From Nitrosomonas sp. (GTDB lineage: Bacteria; Pseudomonadota; Gammaproteobacteria; Burkholderiales; Nitrosomonadaceae), in the NCBI RefSeq assembly GCF_019752095.1, contig NZ_JAIEMO010000021.1, positions 1 to 64,000 on the forward strand: a DNA stretch of 64,000 bases, given 5' to 3'. Within the stretch, counting starts at the first letter, position 1. Every line of letters starts with the position of its first letter. Positions 9,921 through 19,191 of the stretch are shown piece by piece. Below the pieces are notes generated by a model. The model saw nothing but the letters and a program-made list of their open reading frames with translations. It was not told the DNA's origin and searched no databases. Position numbers and translations under genes: made by a program.

Positions 9921-11078
9921 TCACTTCAGCACCGCAGGTAATTGAGTGGTTAGGTTATTTTTTTCCTTGATTGCCGCACCCAATAATGCATACCCCAGTA
10001 TATTTCCTGCGTCATCTTGATAAAGTGCCTTAACACCTTCTTCCACAGTTTCAACATTCCATTCACCTTTAACACTAAAATCTGGCGGAGACACTACTGT
10101 TGGACATGATGGAGTTTTTACAATTACTGGCATTGCCGGATAATGAACCTGAGTAGGATTACCGGTAAGTGTTGCAGCTAAAGCTCGCGCTGCATGCGTA
10201 ATCGGCATTACAAATGGCAGTACTTTTCCTTCTACTTCAGCACAATCACCCAATGCATAAATATCGGCACACTGAGTTCGTAGCAGGCGGTTCACAACGA
10301 TACCATGATTGACTTGAATTCCCGCTGCGGCAACAAGTTGCGTACGCGGTTTTAATCCAACCGCTGACAATACAATATCAGACTCGATTAATTCGCCGTT
10401 ATCTAACGTCAGACTAAATTTCCCTTGCCGTGTTTGATCTACCGACCGGGTCGTTGTATTTAAGTGAAAAACTACGCCAGCAGCTTCCAATCTCTTCTGC
10501 ATGAATGCTCCTCCCTCTCGCGGTAAAAGACGGCCAAGAGGTTGCGCGCTCATATCAATCACATCCACTCGATAGCCATTCGTTACCAAATCATCCGCAA
10601 ATTCACAACCAATTAAACCAGCTCCTATAATACAAACTCTCCTTCGCCCAGTTAGCACATCCCTAAATTTTTTATAATCATCAAGATCATTAACAGTTAA
10701 TATCTCCGCTATTCCATCCCCTGACAACGGCAAGCGCACTTGATCAGCGCCCAGCGCTAGAACCAACTGTCCGTACACCAACCGTTCGCCATCAGTCAAA
10801 GTTAATTCGTGTCTTTCTTGATCTATCAAAGTTATCCGGCAAAAAGGGCGAATAGACATCTTCAATTGCGATGCCATTTTAACAGCATCTCCATTCAAAA
10901 TGGACTCAGGATCCTTACCTGATGATAGTGCATTCGATAGCATAGGTTTGGAATAAAAACCGCCATGATCAGCTGATAACATCACTATGGGTAGCTCTGT
11001 ATTCAGCTTGCGTATTTCACGTGCCACGGCATAACCCGCCAAACCACTCCCCACAATTACCACTGAATTTTCCATCAA
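9921..11078 (-). CDS. FAD-dependent NAD(P)H oxidoreductase, rubredoxin-reductase-like
   Basis: The 385-residue protein has two dinucleotide-binding folds. The N-terminal FAD motif is VVIVGSGLAGYAVAREIRKL (residues 6-25), and the NAD(P)H motif VCIIGAGLIGCEFADDL is near residue 148. ADIYALGDCAEV near residue 270 closes the FAD site. FYSKPMLSNAL after the first strand is typical of rubredoxin reductases and of the NorW-like group. Neither rubredoxin nor flavorubredoxin is encoded nearby, so the electron acceptor is unknown. The start may be the first or second of two adjacent ATG codons. Confidence 0.85.
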   Translation of the reverse strand: MMENSVVIVGSGLAGYAVAREIRKLNTELPIVMLSADHGGFYSKPMLSNALSSGKDPESILNGDAVKMASQLKMSIRPFCRITLIDQERHELTLTDGERLVYGQLVLALGADQVRLPLSGDGIAEILTVNDLDDYKKFRDVLTGRRRVCIIGAGLIGCEFADDLVTNGYRVDVIDMSAQPLGRLLPREGGAFMQKRLEAAGVVFHLNTTTRSVDQTRQGKFSLTLDNGELIESDIVLSAVGLKPRTQLVAAAGIQVNHGIVVNRLLRTQCADIYALGDCAEVEGKVLPFVMPITHAARALAATLTGNPTQVHYPAMPVIVKTPSCPTVVSPPDFSVKGEWNVETVEEGVKALYQDDAGNILGYALLGAAIKEKNNLTTQLPAVLK

Positions 11079-11262
11079 TTCATTTCTCCATCATTTCAAA
11101 GCACACTTGAAACACTCCACACTTTGGGCAAATCAACTATTTGAAACAGCTTCACATCAAGTATCTATTCCTATTCCGTGTGTTATTTAAGTGAGTCCGT
11201 CATAACAAGACAAGATCGCGATCGCATTGTTGCGTTTCCTTCCCATATTTTATTTTGGAATT

Positions 11263-11312
11263 AAAAAAAGCACATTGGATCTGGAAATATTTCCTTCTCA
11301 ATGCGCTTTTTT
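11263..11312 (-). terminator. intrinsic terminator downstream of mlaA
   Basis: The inverted repeat AAAAAAGCaCATTG ... CAATGcGCTTTTTT leaves a loop of about 21 bases and allows one G-T pair. Each stem is bordered by a run of A or T, so it could terminate in either direction. It lies about 120 bp past the mlaA stop codon in mlaA's direction of transcription. The rest of 11079-11430 shows no convincing gene; a short open frame on the plus strand at 11227-11421 has no recognisable features. Confidence 0.6.
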
Positions 11313-11430
11313 GGTATGTCAACTAACGATCAATAAACTAATTTATTATTCAAACTCGTATCAAGTTAAAGTGTTGATGCTACTTTTTCAATCCCGAAAT
11401 TTAGAAAATACATCTGCTTAACGTTTATTA

Positions 11431-12195
11431 CTATTTTTCTTCACTACTATTATTTACTAAGCTAGTACGTCTTTGTAAATATGCATCACGCATGAATTCA
11501 TATTTATCCAACGCAGCTTCTTCCAGTGTTTTCTCAACATCCAGCAGCTGTGCACGTGTATCTACAGCCCTCGCTGCTGCTATTGGAATACGTACAGCAG
11601 TTGAATTAATATAGTCCACATTATGTAGAAAAACACCTGTCACTCCCTGTGTAACAGGATCCATAAAAAAACTATCAACGGCAATGCCAAAAGTATCACG
11701 CACGGAGCTCGGCCCCAACAATGGTAGAACCACATAAGGCCCACTGCCGATTCCATAATGCCCCAAAGTTTGACCAAAATCTTCATTTCGCTTGCTGAGA
11801 TTAACGTCACTAGCTGCACTTATATCGCTTGCAATATCGATCAAGCCAAAAATACCAAAAGTGGTGTTGATAAGGAGTCGAGCACCAGTGGCAAGTGCAC
11901 TCTCATAATTTAACTGAAGAATAGAGTTTGTTATCACTACTACATCGTTAAGGTTTGAAAAAAAGTTCCCTACCACCAGCTCGAGAGGATCAGGCATAAC
12001 CTTCTTGTAACCTCTAGCAACAGGTTCGAAAACATTGTCATCGACCATCTCATTAAAACTAAAAACAGCACGATTCATTGGTTCTAGAGGATCGTAAGGA
12101 CCGTTCTCATTATTGAATTTCGTAGACGCACAGCCAGTTAAAAATACACCGGCCAACAAAATAGCGACAATTTTGGAATGGATCATATTAATCAT
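11431..12195 (-). CDS. mlaA: outer-membrane lipoprotein MlaA (VacJ)
   Basis: MlaA removes mislocalised phospholipids from the outer leaflet of the outer membrane and passes them to MlaC. The 254-residue protein begins with a lipoprotein signal peptide ending in the lipobox LTGC (Cys at about residue 22). The family signature is PYDPLEPMNRAVFSFNE, followed by a conserved RLLINTTFGIFGLIDIA and the FGQTLGHYGIGSGPYVVLPLLGPS segment. The other mla genes are not adjacent. Confidence 0.95.
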   Translation of the reverse strand: MINMIHSKIVAILLAGVFLTGCASTKFNNENGPYDPLEPMNRAVFSFNEMVDDNVFEPVARGYKKVMPDPLELVVGNFFSNLNDVVVITNSILQLNYESALATGARLLINTTFGIFGLIDIASDISAASDVNLSKRNEDFGQTLGHYGIGSGPYVVLPLLGPSSVRDTFGIAVDSFFMDPVTQGVTGVFLHNVDYINSTAVRIPIAAARAVDTRAQLLDVEKTLEEAALDKYEFMRDAYLQRRTSLVNNSSEEK

Positions 12196-12432
12196 GCTCT
12201 TATTTTAGTAAAAAATTTTATGGATGTTGCCACATTTATAGAATCGGTTCAATACGAACTGATCCAAAGTGATACGTTTGTACAAACCAGCTATGAACAA
12301 ATGCTACTTCGCTACTTCTCTAAGCATTAAAAAAAACCTTATTAAATTAGATATCAAGCCTCTGGTATACGACAGATTAATCAGGGTATTTAACAAAAAT
12401 TAATTGCTAAGCACTATACATTAATTTTATAT

Positions 12433-14526
12433 TTAAACTACCCTCATTCCATTGTGGCGCAACAACGCATCCAATTCTGGTTCTCGCCCCCGGAAAGCTA
12501 CAAATGACTCCAATGCCGAGCGACTGCCCCCCACTGCAAGAATCTCTTCAAGAAAGTGCGATCCCGTCACTGCATTAACTACCCCAGTCGATGCAACCTC
12601 TTCAAAAACACTATAAGCATCCGCCGAAAGAACTTCTGCCCATTTATAACTGTAATAACCAGCAGCATACCCTCCCGCAAAAATATGCGCAAAGCTATTT
12701 GGGAAACGGTTAAAATCAGGCGGAATGATCACTGCCACCTCACTTCGAATCTCATCGATTAATTGTAGTACCGTCTTGTCACCATCCGGTTTATAATCAA
12801 AATGCACATGCATATCAAATAAAGCAAACTCAATCTGCCGCAACATTTGCAACCCACTTTGGAAATTTTTTGCTTTCAACATTTTATCAAACAAAACTCT
12901 AGGTATGGATTCTCCAGTATCAATGTGGTGCGTCATTCCGCTCACCACATCCCACTCCCAACAAAAATTCTCCATAAACTGGCTCGGCAATTCTACCGCA
13001 TCCCATTCGACACCATGAATGCCAGACACGCCTAAATCCTCAACCTTTGTCAACAAATGATGTAACCCATGGCCAAATTCATGGAATAAGACAATTACTT
13101 CATTGTGTGTAAATAATGCAGGACGTAACTGTTCGTTAATTGTTACAGGCGCAGAGAAATTGCATGAAAGGTACGCAACTGGTATTTGTATCTTGTATTT
13201 TCCGGTTTGCTGATCATCGATTCGCCGCCGCGTAACAGCTTCGTCCATCCAAGCGCCGCCTTGCTTGGTAGTTCGTGCATACAGATCCAAATAGAATCGA
13301 CCGATCAGTTGCCCAGAAACATCCAGGATATCAAAAAACTTAACATCGGGATGCCAGCATTGAACTTCGCGCGAAGCCAATACAGGAAAAATCTGAATGC
13401 CATACAACTTTTCCACCAGCATAAACATACCAGCAAGTACTTTATCCTCCGGAAAATACTGTTTAACTTCCTGATCCGAAAAATCATAACGTTCCTCGCG
13501 CAATTTTTCACTGACATAAGCCACATCCCAAGCCTCAAGTTTTGGCAGATTTAATTTCTCGGCTGCAAATTGCTTAAGCGCTTGCAAATCTCTCTCGGCA
13601 TACAACCTTGCATTAGTCGCCAGCTCCCTAAGAAAATCGAGAACCTGCTGTGGAGAGGTTGCCATTTTTGTCGCCAAAGAAACTTCAGCATAATTTTCAT
13701 AGCCCAGCATTTGTGCTTCTTCTCGGCGGAGCCTCAATATCTTGTTAATAAGGAGCATATTATCTTTATCCGATCCAGCTTCGCTATCAAACTCACTGGC
13801 TCGCGTGGCATGACCACGATACATCTTCTCACGCAAATTGCGATCGTCTGCATATTGCAACACAGGAAGGTACGAAGGCATATGTAAGGTAAACTTCCAA
13901 CCTGCTTTTGAGTCTGCCGCGGCCAATTCCTTAGCCGCTTGAAGTACATCAGCTGGAATACCCGTCACGGTTTTAACATCCTCAATCAATAATTCAAATG
14001 CATTCGTTGCATCCAGCAAATTGTCATTGAATGCTGATGATAGCTTTGATAATTCTTTCTGAATCTGCAAGAATCGCTGTTTCTTCTCAGACGGCAATTC
14101 CGCGCCACCTAAACGAAAATCTCTCAATTCATTCTCAATGATCTTCTTCCGTGCCAGAGTCAAATCGCTGAACTCTGAACTTGCGCGCAATTGTTTAAAT
14201 TTTTCAAACAGCGATACGTCCTGAGATAACTCAGCATAAAACTGAGTGATCAGAGGCAAATTGGCATTGTAGATTTCCCGTAACTGTGCAGTATTCATCA
14301 CCGCATTTAAATGCGACACTTGACCCCAGGCGCGTGACAAGCGCTCATTTGCATCCACCATTGGTTGCACAAAATTCTGCCAAGTAGGCGCTAGAACATC
14401 CGCCCGCACTTTTTCAATTACTGCACGATTCTCTTGCAATAGTGTTTCAATGGCTGGAGCAATATGTTCATTCTTTATTTCTGCAAAACGAGGAAGCCTA
14501 GAAAAATCTAGCAATGGGTTCGACAT
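12433..14526 (-). CDS. prlC: oligopeptidase A (M3 metallopeptidase)
   Basis: PrlC is a cytoplasmic zinc peptidase that degrades released signal peptides and other oligopeptides. The 697-residue length matches E. coli PrlC (680). The zinc motif HEFGHGLHHLL is near residue 480, with the downstream metal-ligand glutamate in GVEWDAVELPSQFMENF. The N-terminus NPLLDFSRLPRFAEIKNEHI is standard. It stands 67 bp upstream of nothing co-directional that depends on it; the pyrimidine cluster ahead of it is on the same strand. Confidence 0.96.
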   Translation of the reverse strand: MSNPLLDFSRLPRFAEIKNEHIAPAIETLLQENRAVIEKVRADVLAPTWQNFVQPMVDANERLSRAWGQVSHLNAVMNTAQLREIYNANLPLITQFYAELSQDVSLFEKFKQLRASSEFSDLTLARKKIIENELRDFRLGGAELPSEKKQRFLQIQKELSKLSSAFNDNLLDATNAFELLIEDVKTVTGIPADVLQAAKELAAADSKAGWKFTLHMPSYLPVLQYADDRNLREKMYRGHATRASEFDSEAGSDKDNMLLINKILRLRREEAQMLGYENYAEVSLATKMATSPQQVLDFLRELATNARLYAERDLQALKQFAAEKLNLPKLEAWDVAYVSEKLREERYDFSDQEVKQYFPEDKVLAGMFMLVEKLYGIQIFPVLASREVQCWHPDVKFFDILDVSGQLIGRFYLDLYARTTKQGGAWMDEAVTRRRIDDQQTGKYKIQIPVAYLSCNFSAPVTINEQLRPALFTHNEVIVLFHEFGHGLHHLLTKVEDLGVSGIHGVEWDAVELPSQFMENFCWEWDVVSGMTHHIDTGESIPRVLFDKMLKAKNFQSGLQMLRQIEFALFDMHVHFDYKPDGDKTVLQLIDEIRSEVAVIIPPDFNRFPNSFAHIFAGGYAAGYYSYKWAEVLSADAYSVFEEVASTGVVNAVTGSHFLEEILAVGGSRSALESFVAFRGREPELDALLRHNGMRVV

Positions 14527-14593
14527 GTCTCTCCAAATAATTGAAAAATATTTCTTCGTATTATCGTTAATAAATCAGATAAGGTGGTCGTAT

Positions 14594-15868
14594 TCAATGT
14601 TCATAAACAATGTGACCATTCACCAGGGTATATTTAATTCCACCCGGTAATTCCATACCCATAAAAGGCGTATTTTTGCCTTGACTCAAAATGGCCGAGG
14701 AAGTCACTTTCCAATAGTGATCTGGGTCAAAAATACAAATATCCGCCGCACTTCCGACGGACAAATGCCCTGCATCAATGCCTAGAATTCTCGCTGGCTC
14801 CGAAGTAATCTTTGCTAACATTTTTGGCAAAGATAGGTGCATTTCTGTTCCCCATTTTAATGTTAAGGGCAGCAATAGTTCTACGCCTGTTGCCCCGATA
14901 TCAGATTGACCGAATGGCAACAGTTTGGCATCTTCATCTACTGGTGCGTGATCGGAACAAATGGCGTCAATCGTACCATTCAACAGGCCCTGTCGCAACG
15001 CATCCCGATCCTCAAAACCACGCAATGGTGGCATTAAATGGCAGTTGGAATCAAAGAAACCAATATCCATATCTGACAGATGCAAGTGATTAATTGTCAC
15101 ATCACATGTTATCGGCAAACCCTGCTGCTTGGCAGCACGAATCATCGTCAGCCCTTCAGCACTGGAAATTCGGCACAGATGCACCTTAACTCCTGTTTCC
15201 TTGGTCAATAATATAATGTTGGAAATAGCAATTGTTTCTGCACAAACAGGGATTGTAAGTAACCCCAATCGGGTTGCAACTTCACCATCATGCGCCACGC
15301 CATCACCAGTCAAACTGATTTCTTGAGGGCGTAACCACACGCTAAAATTAAATGTAGATGCATACCGCATAGCCTGCATTAACACCCGAAGGTTTGGCAA
15401 CAAGCCATCCGGCTGACCAAAAACCACACACCCAGCGTCATTTAGTTCCGCCATTTCGGTCAATCGCTCACCTTTCAATCCTTGAGTAAGCGCACCAATG
15501 GGGTATACATGGGCTTGATTCAGATTCTTGGCGCGATGCTTCAACATTTCTACCAAGCCTGGCTCATCCAGCGGCGGATCTGTATCCGGCGGACAAGCTA
15601 TGCTCGTTACACCACCTGCAACAGCCGCATTCATTTCGGACTCAAGGGTTGCCTTATATTCCAACCCTGGCTCACGCAAGCGCACGGATAAATCGACCAG
15701 ACCCGGGCATACAATTAACGATTGAGCATCAATTATACGGCTAGCTTGGAATTCAACAGGAACCTCACCTATCCCGACAACTTTGCCTTTAGCAATAAAA
15801 ATATCTTGAATAGAATCAATATCGTTTCGTGGATCAATAAAACGTCCATTCTTTATATGAATTCTCAT
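14594..15868 (-). CDS. inactive dihydroorotase homologue (PyrC', structural partner of ATCase)
   Basis: This 424-residue class I dihydroorotase-like protein follows pyrB by 11 bp. In active enzymes the segment after CPGLVD reads H-x-H-LREPG and binds zinc. Here it reads DLSVRLREPG, so both histidines are replaced (Ser and Arg). The later SDHAP retains its Asp but lacks the usual following His. This matches the non-catalytic PyrC' proteins of pseudomonads and betaproteobacteria, which assemble with PyrB into a dodecameric aspartate transcarbamoylase. An active dihydroorotase must then lie elsewhere in the genome (inference). Confidence 0.88.
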   Translation of the reverse strand: MRIHIKNGRFIDPRNDIDSIQDIFIAKGKVVGIGEVPVEFQASRIIDAQSLIVCPGLVDLSVRLREPGLEYKATLESEMNAAVAGGVTSIACPPDTDPPLDEPGLVEMLKHRAKNLNQAHVYPIGALTQGLKGERLTEMAELNDAGCVVFGQPDGLLPNLRVLMQAMRYASTFNFSVWLRPQEISLTGDGVAHDGEVATRLGLLTIPVCAETIAISNIILLTKETGVKVHLCRISSAEGLTMIRAAKQQGLPITCDVTINHLHLSDMDIGFFDSNCHLMPPLRGFEDRDALRQGLLNGTIDAICSDHAPVDEDAKLLPFGQSDIGATGVELLLPLTLKWGTEMHLSLPKMLAKITSEPARILGIDAGHLSVGSAADICIFDPDHYWKVTSSAILSQGKNTPFMGMELPGGIKYTLVNGHIVYEH

Positions 15869-15879
15869 ACCAACAATCC

Positions 15880-16839
15880 TTAAACCTGATTACCTGTCAA
15901 AATTGACATCACAGCCATGCGCACTGCGATACCAAATGTCACTTGAGGCAAAATCACCGATTGTTTACCATCTGCAACTGCTGAGTCAATCTCTACACCA
16001 CGATTCATCGGACCAGGATGCATCACTATCGCATCGCGCCGGGCAAGTGACAGCTTCTCCGCAGTCAGCCCATAATATTTAAAGTATTCCTCAGCGCTAG
16101 GCAAATTTGCACCTTTCATCCGCTCATTCTGCAAACGCAGCATCATCAATACATCAACATCTTTCAATCCTTTTGCCATATCGTGATAAACATGCACGCC
16201 AAGGCGCTCCACCATCTTGGGTAGCAAAGTTTTCGGCGCAATGACACGCACTTCTGGAACACCCAATGTCGTTAATGCATGAATCTGGGAACGCGCTACT
16301 CGGGAATGCAAAATGTCACCGATAATGGCAACACGTAAGTTACGAAAATCATGCTTGTATCGCCGAATCGTGAACATATCTAGCAAAGCTTGCGTCGGAT
16401 GCGCATGGCTCCCGTCCCCAGCATTGATCACATGAATGTCGGAGCGAACATGTTTTGCAATCAGGTGAGCAGCGCCACTTTGCGCATGTCGCACAACAAA
16501 CATATCTGCATTCATAGCAGAAAGATTGTCTACGGTATCCAACAATGTTTCACCTTTAGATTGTGCAGAAACCGCAATATTTAAATTGATGACATCAGCT
16601 GACAAACGTTTGGCAGCAATTTCAAATGTTGTTCGAGTGCGCGTACTTGACTCAAAGAAGAGATTGAATATCGACTTACCACGTAGCAATGGTATTTTCT
16701 TGACATCACGTTCAGTAACTCCCACAAAAGACTCGGCTGTATCCAGAATATGCAGCAGTATAGACACTGGCAAACCTTCCGTCGTCAATAAATGCTGCAG
16801 CGCACCATTTTCATCCAATTGCGGATTTCTATTGATCAT
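15880..16839 (-). CDS. pyrB: aspartate carbamoyltransferase catalytic subunit
   Basis: PyrB makes N-carbamoyl-L-aspartate, the committed step of pyrimidine synthesis. The 319-residue protein has the carbamoyl-phosphate loop [13 protein letters not shown] (about residues 58-70). It also has the [12 protein letters not shown] segment and the C-terminal [13 protein letters not shown]. The ATG overlaps the pyrR stop (ATGA). With pyrR upstream and the pyrC' gene downstream this is the standard betaproteobacterial pyr operon. Confidence 0.97.
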   Translation of the reverse strand: MINRNPQLDENGALQHLLTTEGLPVSILLHILDTAESFVGVTERDVKKIPLLRGKSIFNLFFESSTRTRTTFEIAAKRLSADVINLNIAVSAQSKGETLLDTVDNLSAMNADMFVVRHAQSGAAHLIAKHVRSDIHVINAGDGSHAHPTQALLDMFTIRRYKHDFRNLRVAIIGDILHSRVARSQIHALTTLGVPEVRVIAPKTLLPKMVERLGVHVYHDMAKGLKDVDVLMMLRLQNERMKGANLPSAEEYFKYYGLTAEKLSLARRDAIVMHPGPMNRGVEIDSAVADGKQSVILPQVTFGIAVRMAVMSILTGNQV

Positions 16840-17354
16840 TCCGGAGAATTCTTATCATATAAATTCAGGCTTAACTTGCCATTTTCTTCCTGCTTCAATT
16901 CCAACATTTTTTCTGCGGGCAAATCAAGTTCCACACCAATATACTGGGCCGCGACCGGCAATTCCCGGCCACCACGATCGACCAAAGTTGCCAGGATAAT
17001 CGATGCTGGCCGACCATAATCAAACAACTCGTTGATCGCTGCACGAACGGTACGCCCAGTGTTCAGCACATCATCGACCAGCAGAATATGCGCCCCCTCC
17101 ACTTCAAAAGGAATTTCTGACGGCTTAATTTGTGCATGCAAGCCAATCTTATCGAAATCATCTCGATAGAAAGATACATTCAATATACCGAGCGGCTTTG
17201 TGATTGCCAAATCTTGGTGCAGACGTTCTGCCAACCACACTCCGCCTGTGCGAATACCAACCAGCGCATAATCCCTATTGCCATCGGTTTGTATTTTTCT
17301 TGCAAGGTTATTAAAGACTTTCTCTGCGTCCGGTAATTGCATGCTGTTCGTCAA
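16836..17354 (-). CDS. pyrR: bifunctional pyr operon regulator / uracil phosphoribosyltransferase
   Basis: The 172-residue PRPP-binding protein carries the motif [17 protein letters not shown] near residue 93. The N-terminal [14 protein letters not shown] segment is the PyrR pattern. In Gram-positive bacteria PyrR binds pyr mRNA; in betaproteobacteria the RNA role is not settled. Its start lies inside the 3' end of ruvX: overlap 44 bp from ATG 17354, or 32 bp if the ATG at 17342 is used. No attenuator could be recognised upstream of pyrB because the genes overlap. Confidence 0.92.
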   Translation of the reverse strand: MTNSMQLPDAEKVFNNLARKIQTDGNRDYALVGIRTGGVWLAERLHQDLAITKPLGILNVSFYRDDFDKIGLHAQIKPSEIPFEVEGAHILLVDDVLNTGRTVRAAINELFDYGRPASIILATLVDRGGRELPVAAQYIGVELDLPAEKMLELKQEENGKLSLNLYDKNSPE

Positions 17355-17808
17355 AAAATGATTGAAGTATTTGTTGTGCGGCTATTTGATCTAATACTAA
17401 TTTTAGCTCCCATCCAGCAACACCATCTTCACGTAAAGCAGCGCTGGCTGTTTGACTCGTATAGCGCTCATCTTGCATGACTACTTGGATATTAAAACGT
17501 CCTGCCAGACGCCGTGCAAAACGTTGACTTAATTGAGTCAATTCATGCGCGGTTCCATCACTATGTAATGGCAAACCCACCACAAACAATATTGGCTGCC
17601 AAGTTTCGATTAATTGAGCGATCATTACAAAACGCTTATCTGTCACTTCGCTATCAATTGTAATAAGGGGATGCGCTATACCTAGCGCCGTATTGCCAAT
17701 GGCCACTCCTATGCGCTTTTTTCCAAAATCAAAAGCCAAAACAGATCCATCAGAAAATTGCCCTATTGGCTGACTTATCTGTTGGTTTTTCGATAAATGC
17801 CCTATCAT
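17311..17808 (-). CDS. ruvX: Holliday-junction resolvase-like protein RuvX/YqgF
   Basis: This 165-residue RNase H-fold protein is implicated in 16S rRNA maturation in E. coli and in nucleic-acid cleavage in other bacteria. It has LAFDFGKKRIGVAIGN (first acidic residue), FVVGLPLHSDGTAHELTQ and MQDERYTSQTA. The first 22 residues, up to SDGSVLAFD, are an extra N-terminal tail compared with E. coli, and a later start cannot be excluded. It begins 12 bp after yqgE and its end overlaps pyrR. Confidence 0.92.
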   Translation of the reverse strand: MIGHLSKNQQISQPIGQFSDGSVLAFDFGKKRIGVAIGNTALGIAHPLITIDSEVTDKRFVMIAQLIETWQPILFVVGLPLHSDGTAHELTQLSQRFARRLAGRFNIQVVMQDERYTSQTASAALREDGVAGWELKLVLDQIAAQQILQSFFDEQHAITGRRESL

Positions 17809-17820
17809 TGACTGTAATGC

Positions 17821-18384
17821 CTAAGCATGCCCGACCTCATTGGACAGATTTGCATAATTGTTAATTCCCAATAACTGCATTGCAGCAGGCAGTCTTTCTT
17901 CAGAAGGGAGCTCAAATATTACGTCTGTTGAAGCCGGCACAGTCAACCACGCATTCTGAGCCAACTCATGTTCAATCTGACCCGCCGCCCAGCCAGCATA
18001 CCCCATCGCAACTAGAGCTTGATCAGGCCCTTCAGCATTGGCGATGGCTTTTAAGATATCCATCGATGTGGTTAAACCAATCTCTTGATTCACGCTCAAT
18101 GTTGATTGCCAGCGCCCTGCTGGACGGTGCAAAACAAATCCACAATCCAATTGTACAGGCCCACCAAATAACACCGAGGTCGACTCAGCAAGAGGATCCG
18201 CTGATGAAATGCTCAACTGCTTAAAAAGATTGATCAATGTCATATCTGTAGGGCGATTAATGACAATCCCCAACGCCCCTTGCTCGTTATGCTCACAAAC
18301 ATATGTCAGTGTTTTAGAAAATATTGAATCCGCCATTGCAGGCATCGCAATTAAGAAATGATGTGTTAAATTAACATTTTTCAT
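17821..18384 (-). CDS. yqgE: UPF0301/AlgH family protein YqgE
   Basis: The 187-residue protein opens [40 protein letters not shown], which is the full YqgE signature. The inner tracts [18 protein letters not shown] and [18 protein letters not shown] also match. Its function is unknown; in pseudomonads it is linked to alginate regulation. It heads the yqgE-ruvX-pyrR-pyrB-pyrC' operon, an order conserved in many beta- and gammaproteobacteria. Confidence 0.94.
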   Translation of the reverse strand: MKNVNLTHHFLIAMPAMADSIFSKTLTYVCEHNEQGALGIVINRPTDMTLINLFKQLSISSADPLAESTSVLFGGPVQLDCGFVLHRPAGRWQSTLSVNQEIGLTTSMDILKAIANAEGPDQALVAMGYAGWAAGQIEHELAQNAWLTVPASTDVIFELPSEERLPAAMQLLGINNYANLSNEVGHA

Positions 18385-18463
18385 AGCGAAAACTCTATCT
18401 GCTCAACATGTTATGATTCTGATCTTCTACTTATCATATAAAATAATTGAAAAATCTTACTGC

Positions 18464-19090
18464 TTAAATCCAATATGCGGTTTGAGTCATTACTTTTGAT
18501 CCTAGTTTCATAGTGATCTTCACCGGCAGAGGCAACTCTACACCGCCATGCGACAACGCCATCGTTGCATGACTGGCTTCATCAATCTCCATTTGCTTCA
18601 CTATAGCGCGACTTCTTGCATCATTATCAGGTAATCGCTGCAAATGGCTAGACAAATGCTCCCCCACCTGTTGCTCTGTCTCAGCAAGGAAACCAAGATT
18701 CCATTTATCCCCCAGCATTCCCGCGAACATCCCTATCGCGAAAGATCCGCCATACCAAAGTGGATTAAGCACGCTTTTACGGCCGCCCAGTTCAGCAATG
18801 CGACGTTCTGTCCATGCCAAATGCTCTGTTTCCTCACGAGCAGCTTGTAATAGTGTTTGTTGCACCGCCTCATTACGCGCTGTTAATCCTTGCCCCTGAT
18901 AAAGAGCTTGCGCACATACTTCACCTACATGATTCACTCGCATCAACGCACAAGACAATCGCTTCTCTACATCAGTCAGAACTGCTTCTGGCAACTCTCC
19001 ACCCGGAACAGGGCGCACAGTCTGCGCCGAAGTTAGCAAAGTGCGTAAAGCACTATCAAAACCAATAATAAGCTTATCAATATTCATCAT
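18464..19090 (-). CDS. coq7: 2-polyprenyl-3-methyl-6-methoxy-1,4-benzoquinone monooxygenase
   Basis: Coq7 is a di-iron hydroxylase of the last hydroxylation in ubiquinone synthesis. The two ExxH-type iron sites are visible: [15 protein letters not shown] with [13 protein letters not shown], and [12 protein letters not shown] with [13 protein letters not shown] place the start at ATG 19090 or the next ATG 19087, since a frame opening at 19105 would need an upstream ATG with no ribosome site. This gives about 208 residues, normal for the bacterial family. Confidence 0.93.
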   Translation of the reverse strand: MMNIDKLIIGFDSALRTLLTSAQTVRPVPGGELPEAVLTDVEKRLSCALMRVNHVGEVCAQALYQGQGLTARNEAVQQTLLQAAREETEHLAWTERRIAELGGRKSVLNPLWYGGSFAIGMFAGMLGDKWNLGFLAETEQQVGEHLSSHLQRLPDNDARSRAIVKQMEIDEASHATMALSHGGVELPLPVKITMKLGSKVMTQTAYWI

Positions 19091-19191
19091 TATTTCACAT
19101 CTCAAGTAAGTGCGAAAATCATAAAAGTCATACCAAGATTCCCAGATAAATTGTAATTTTAATTAATTTACATATTAGCGATCTGTTTTCA

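Noticed and set aside
11227-11421. A 64-codon plus-strand open frame
   Set aside because: It covers the terminator hairpin of mlaA, begins without a ribosome site, and has no family features.
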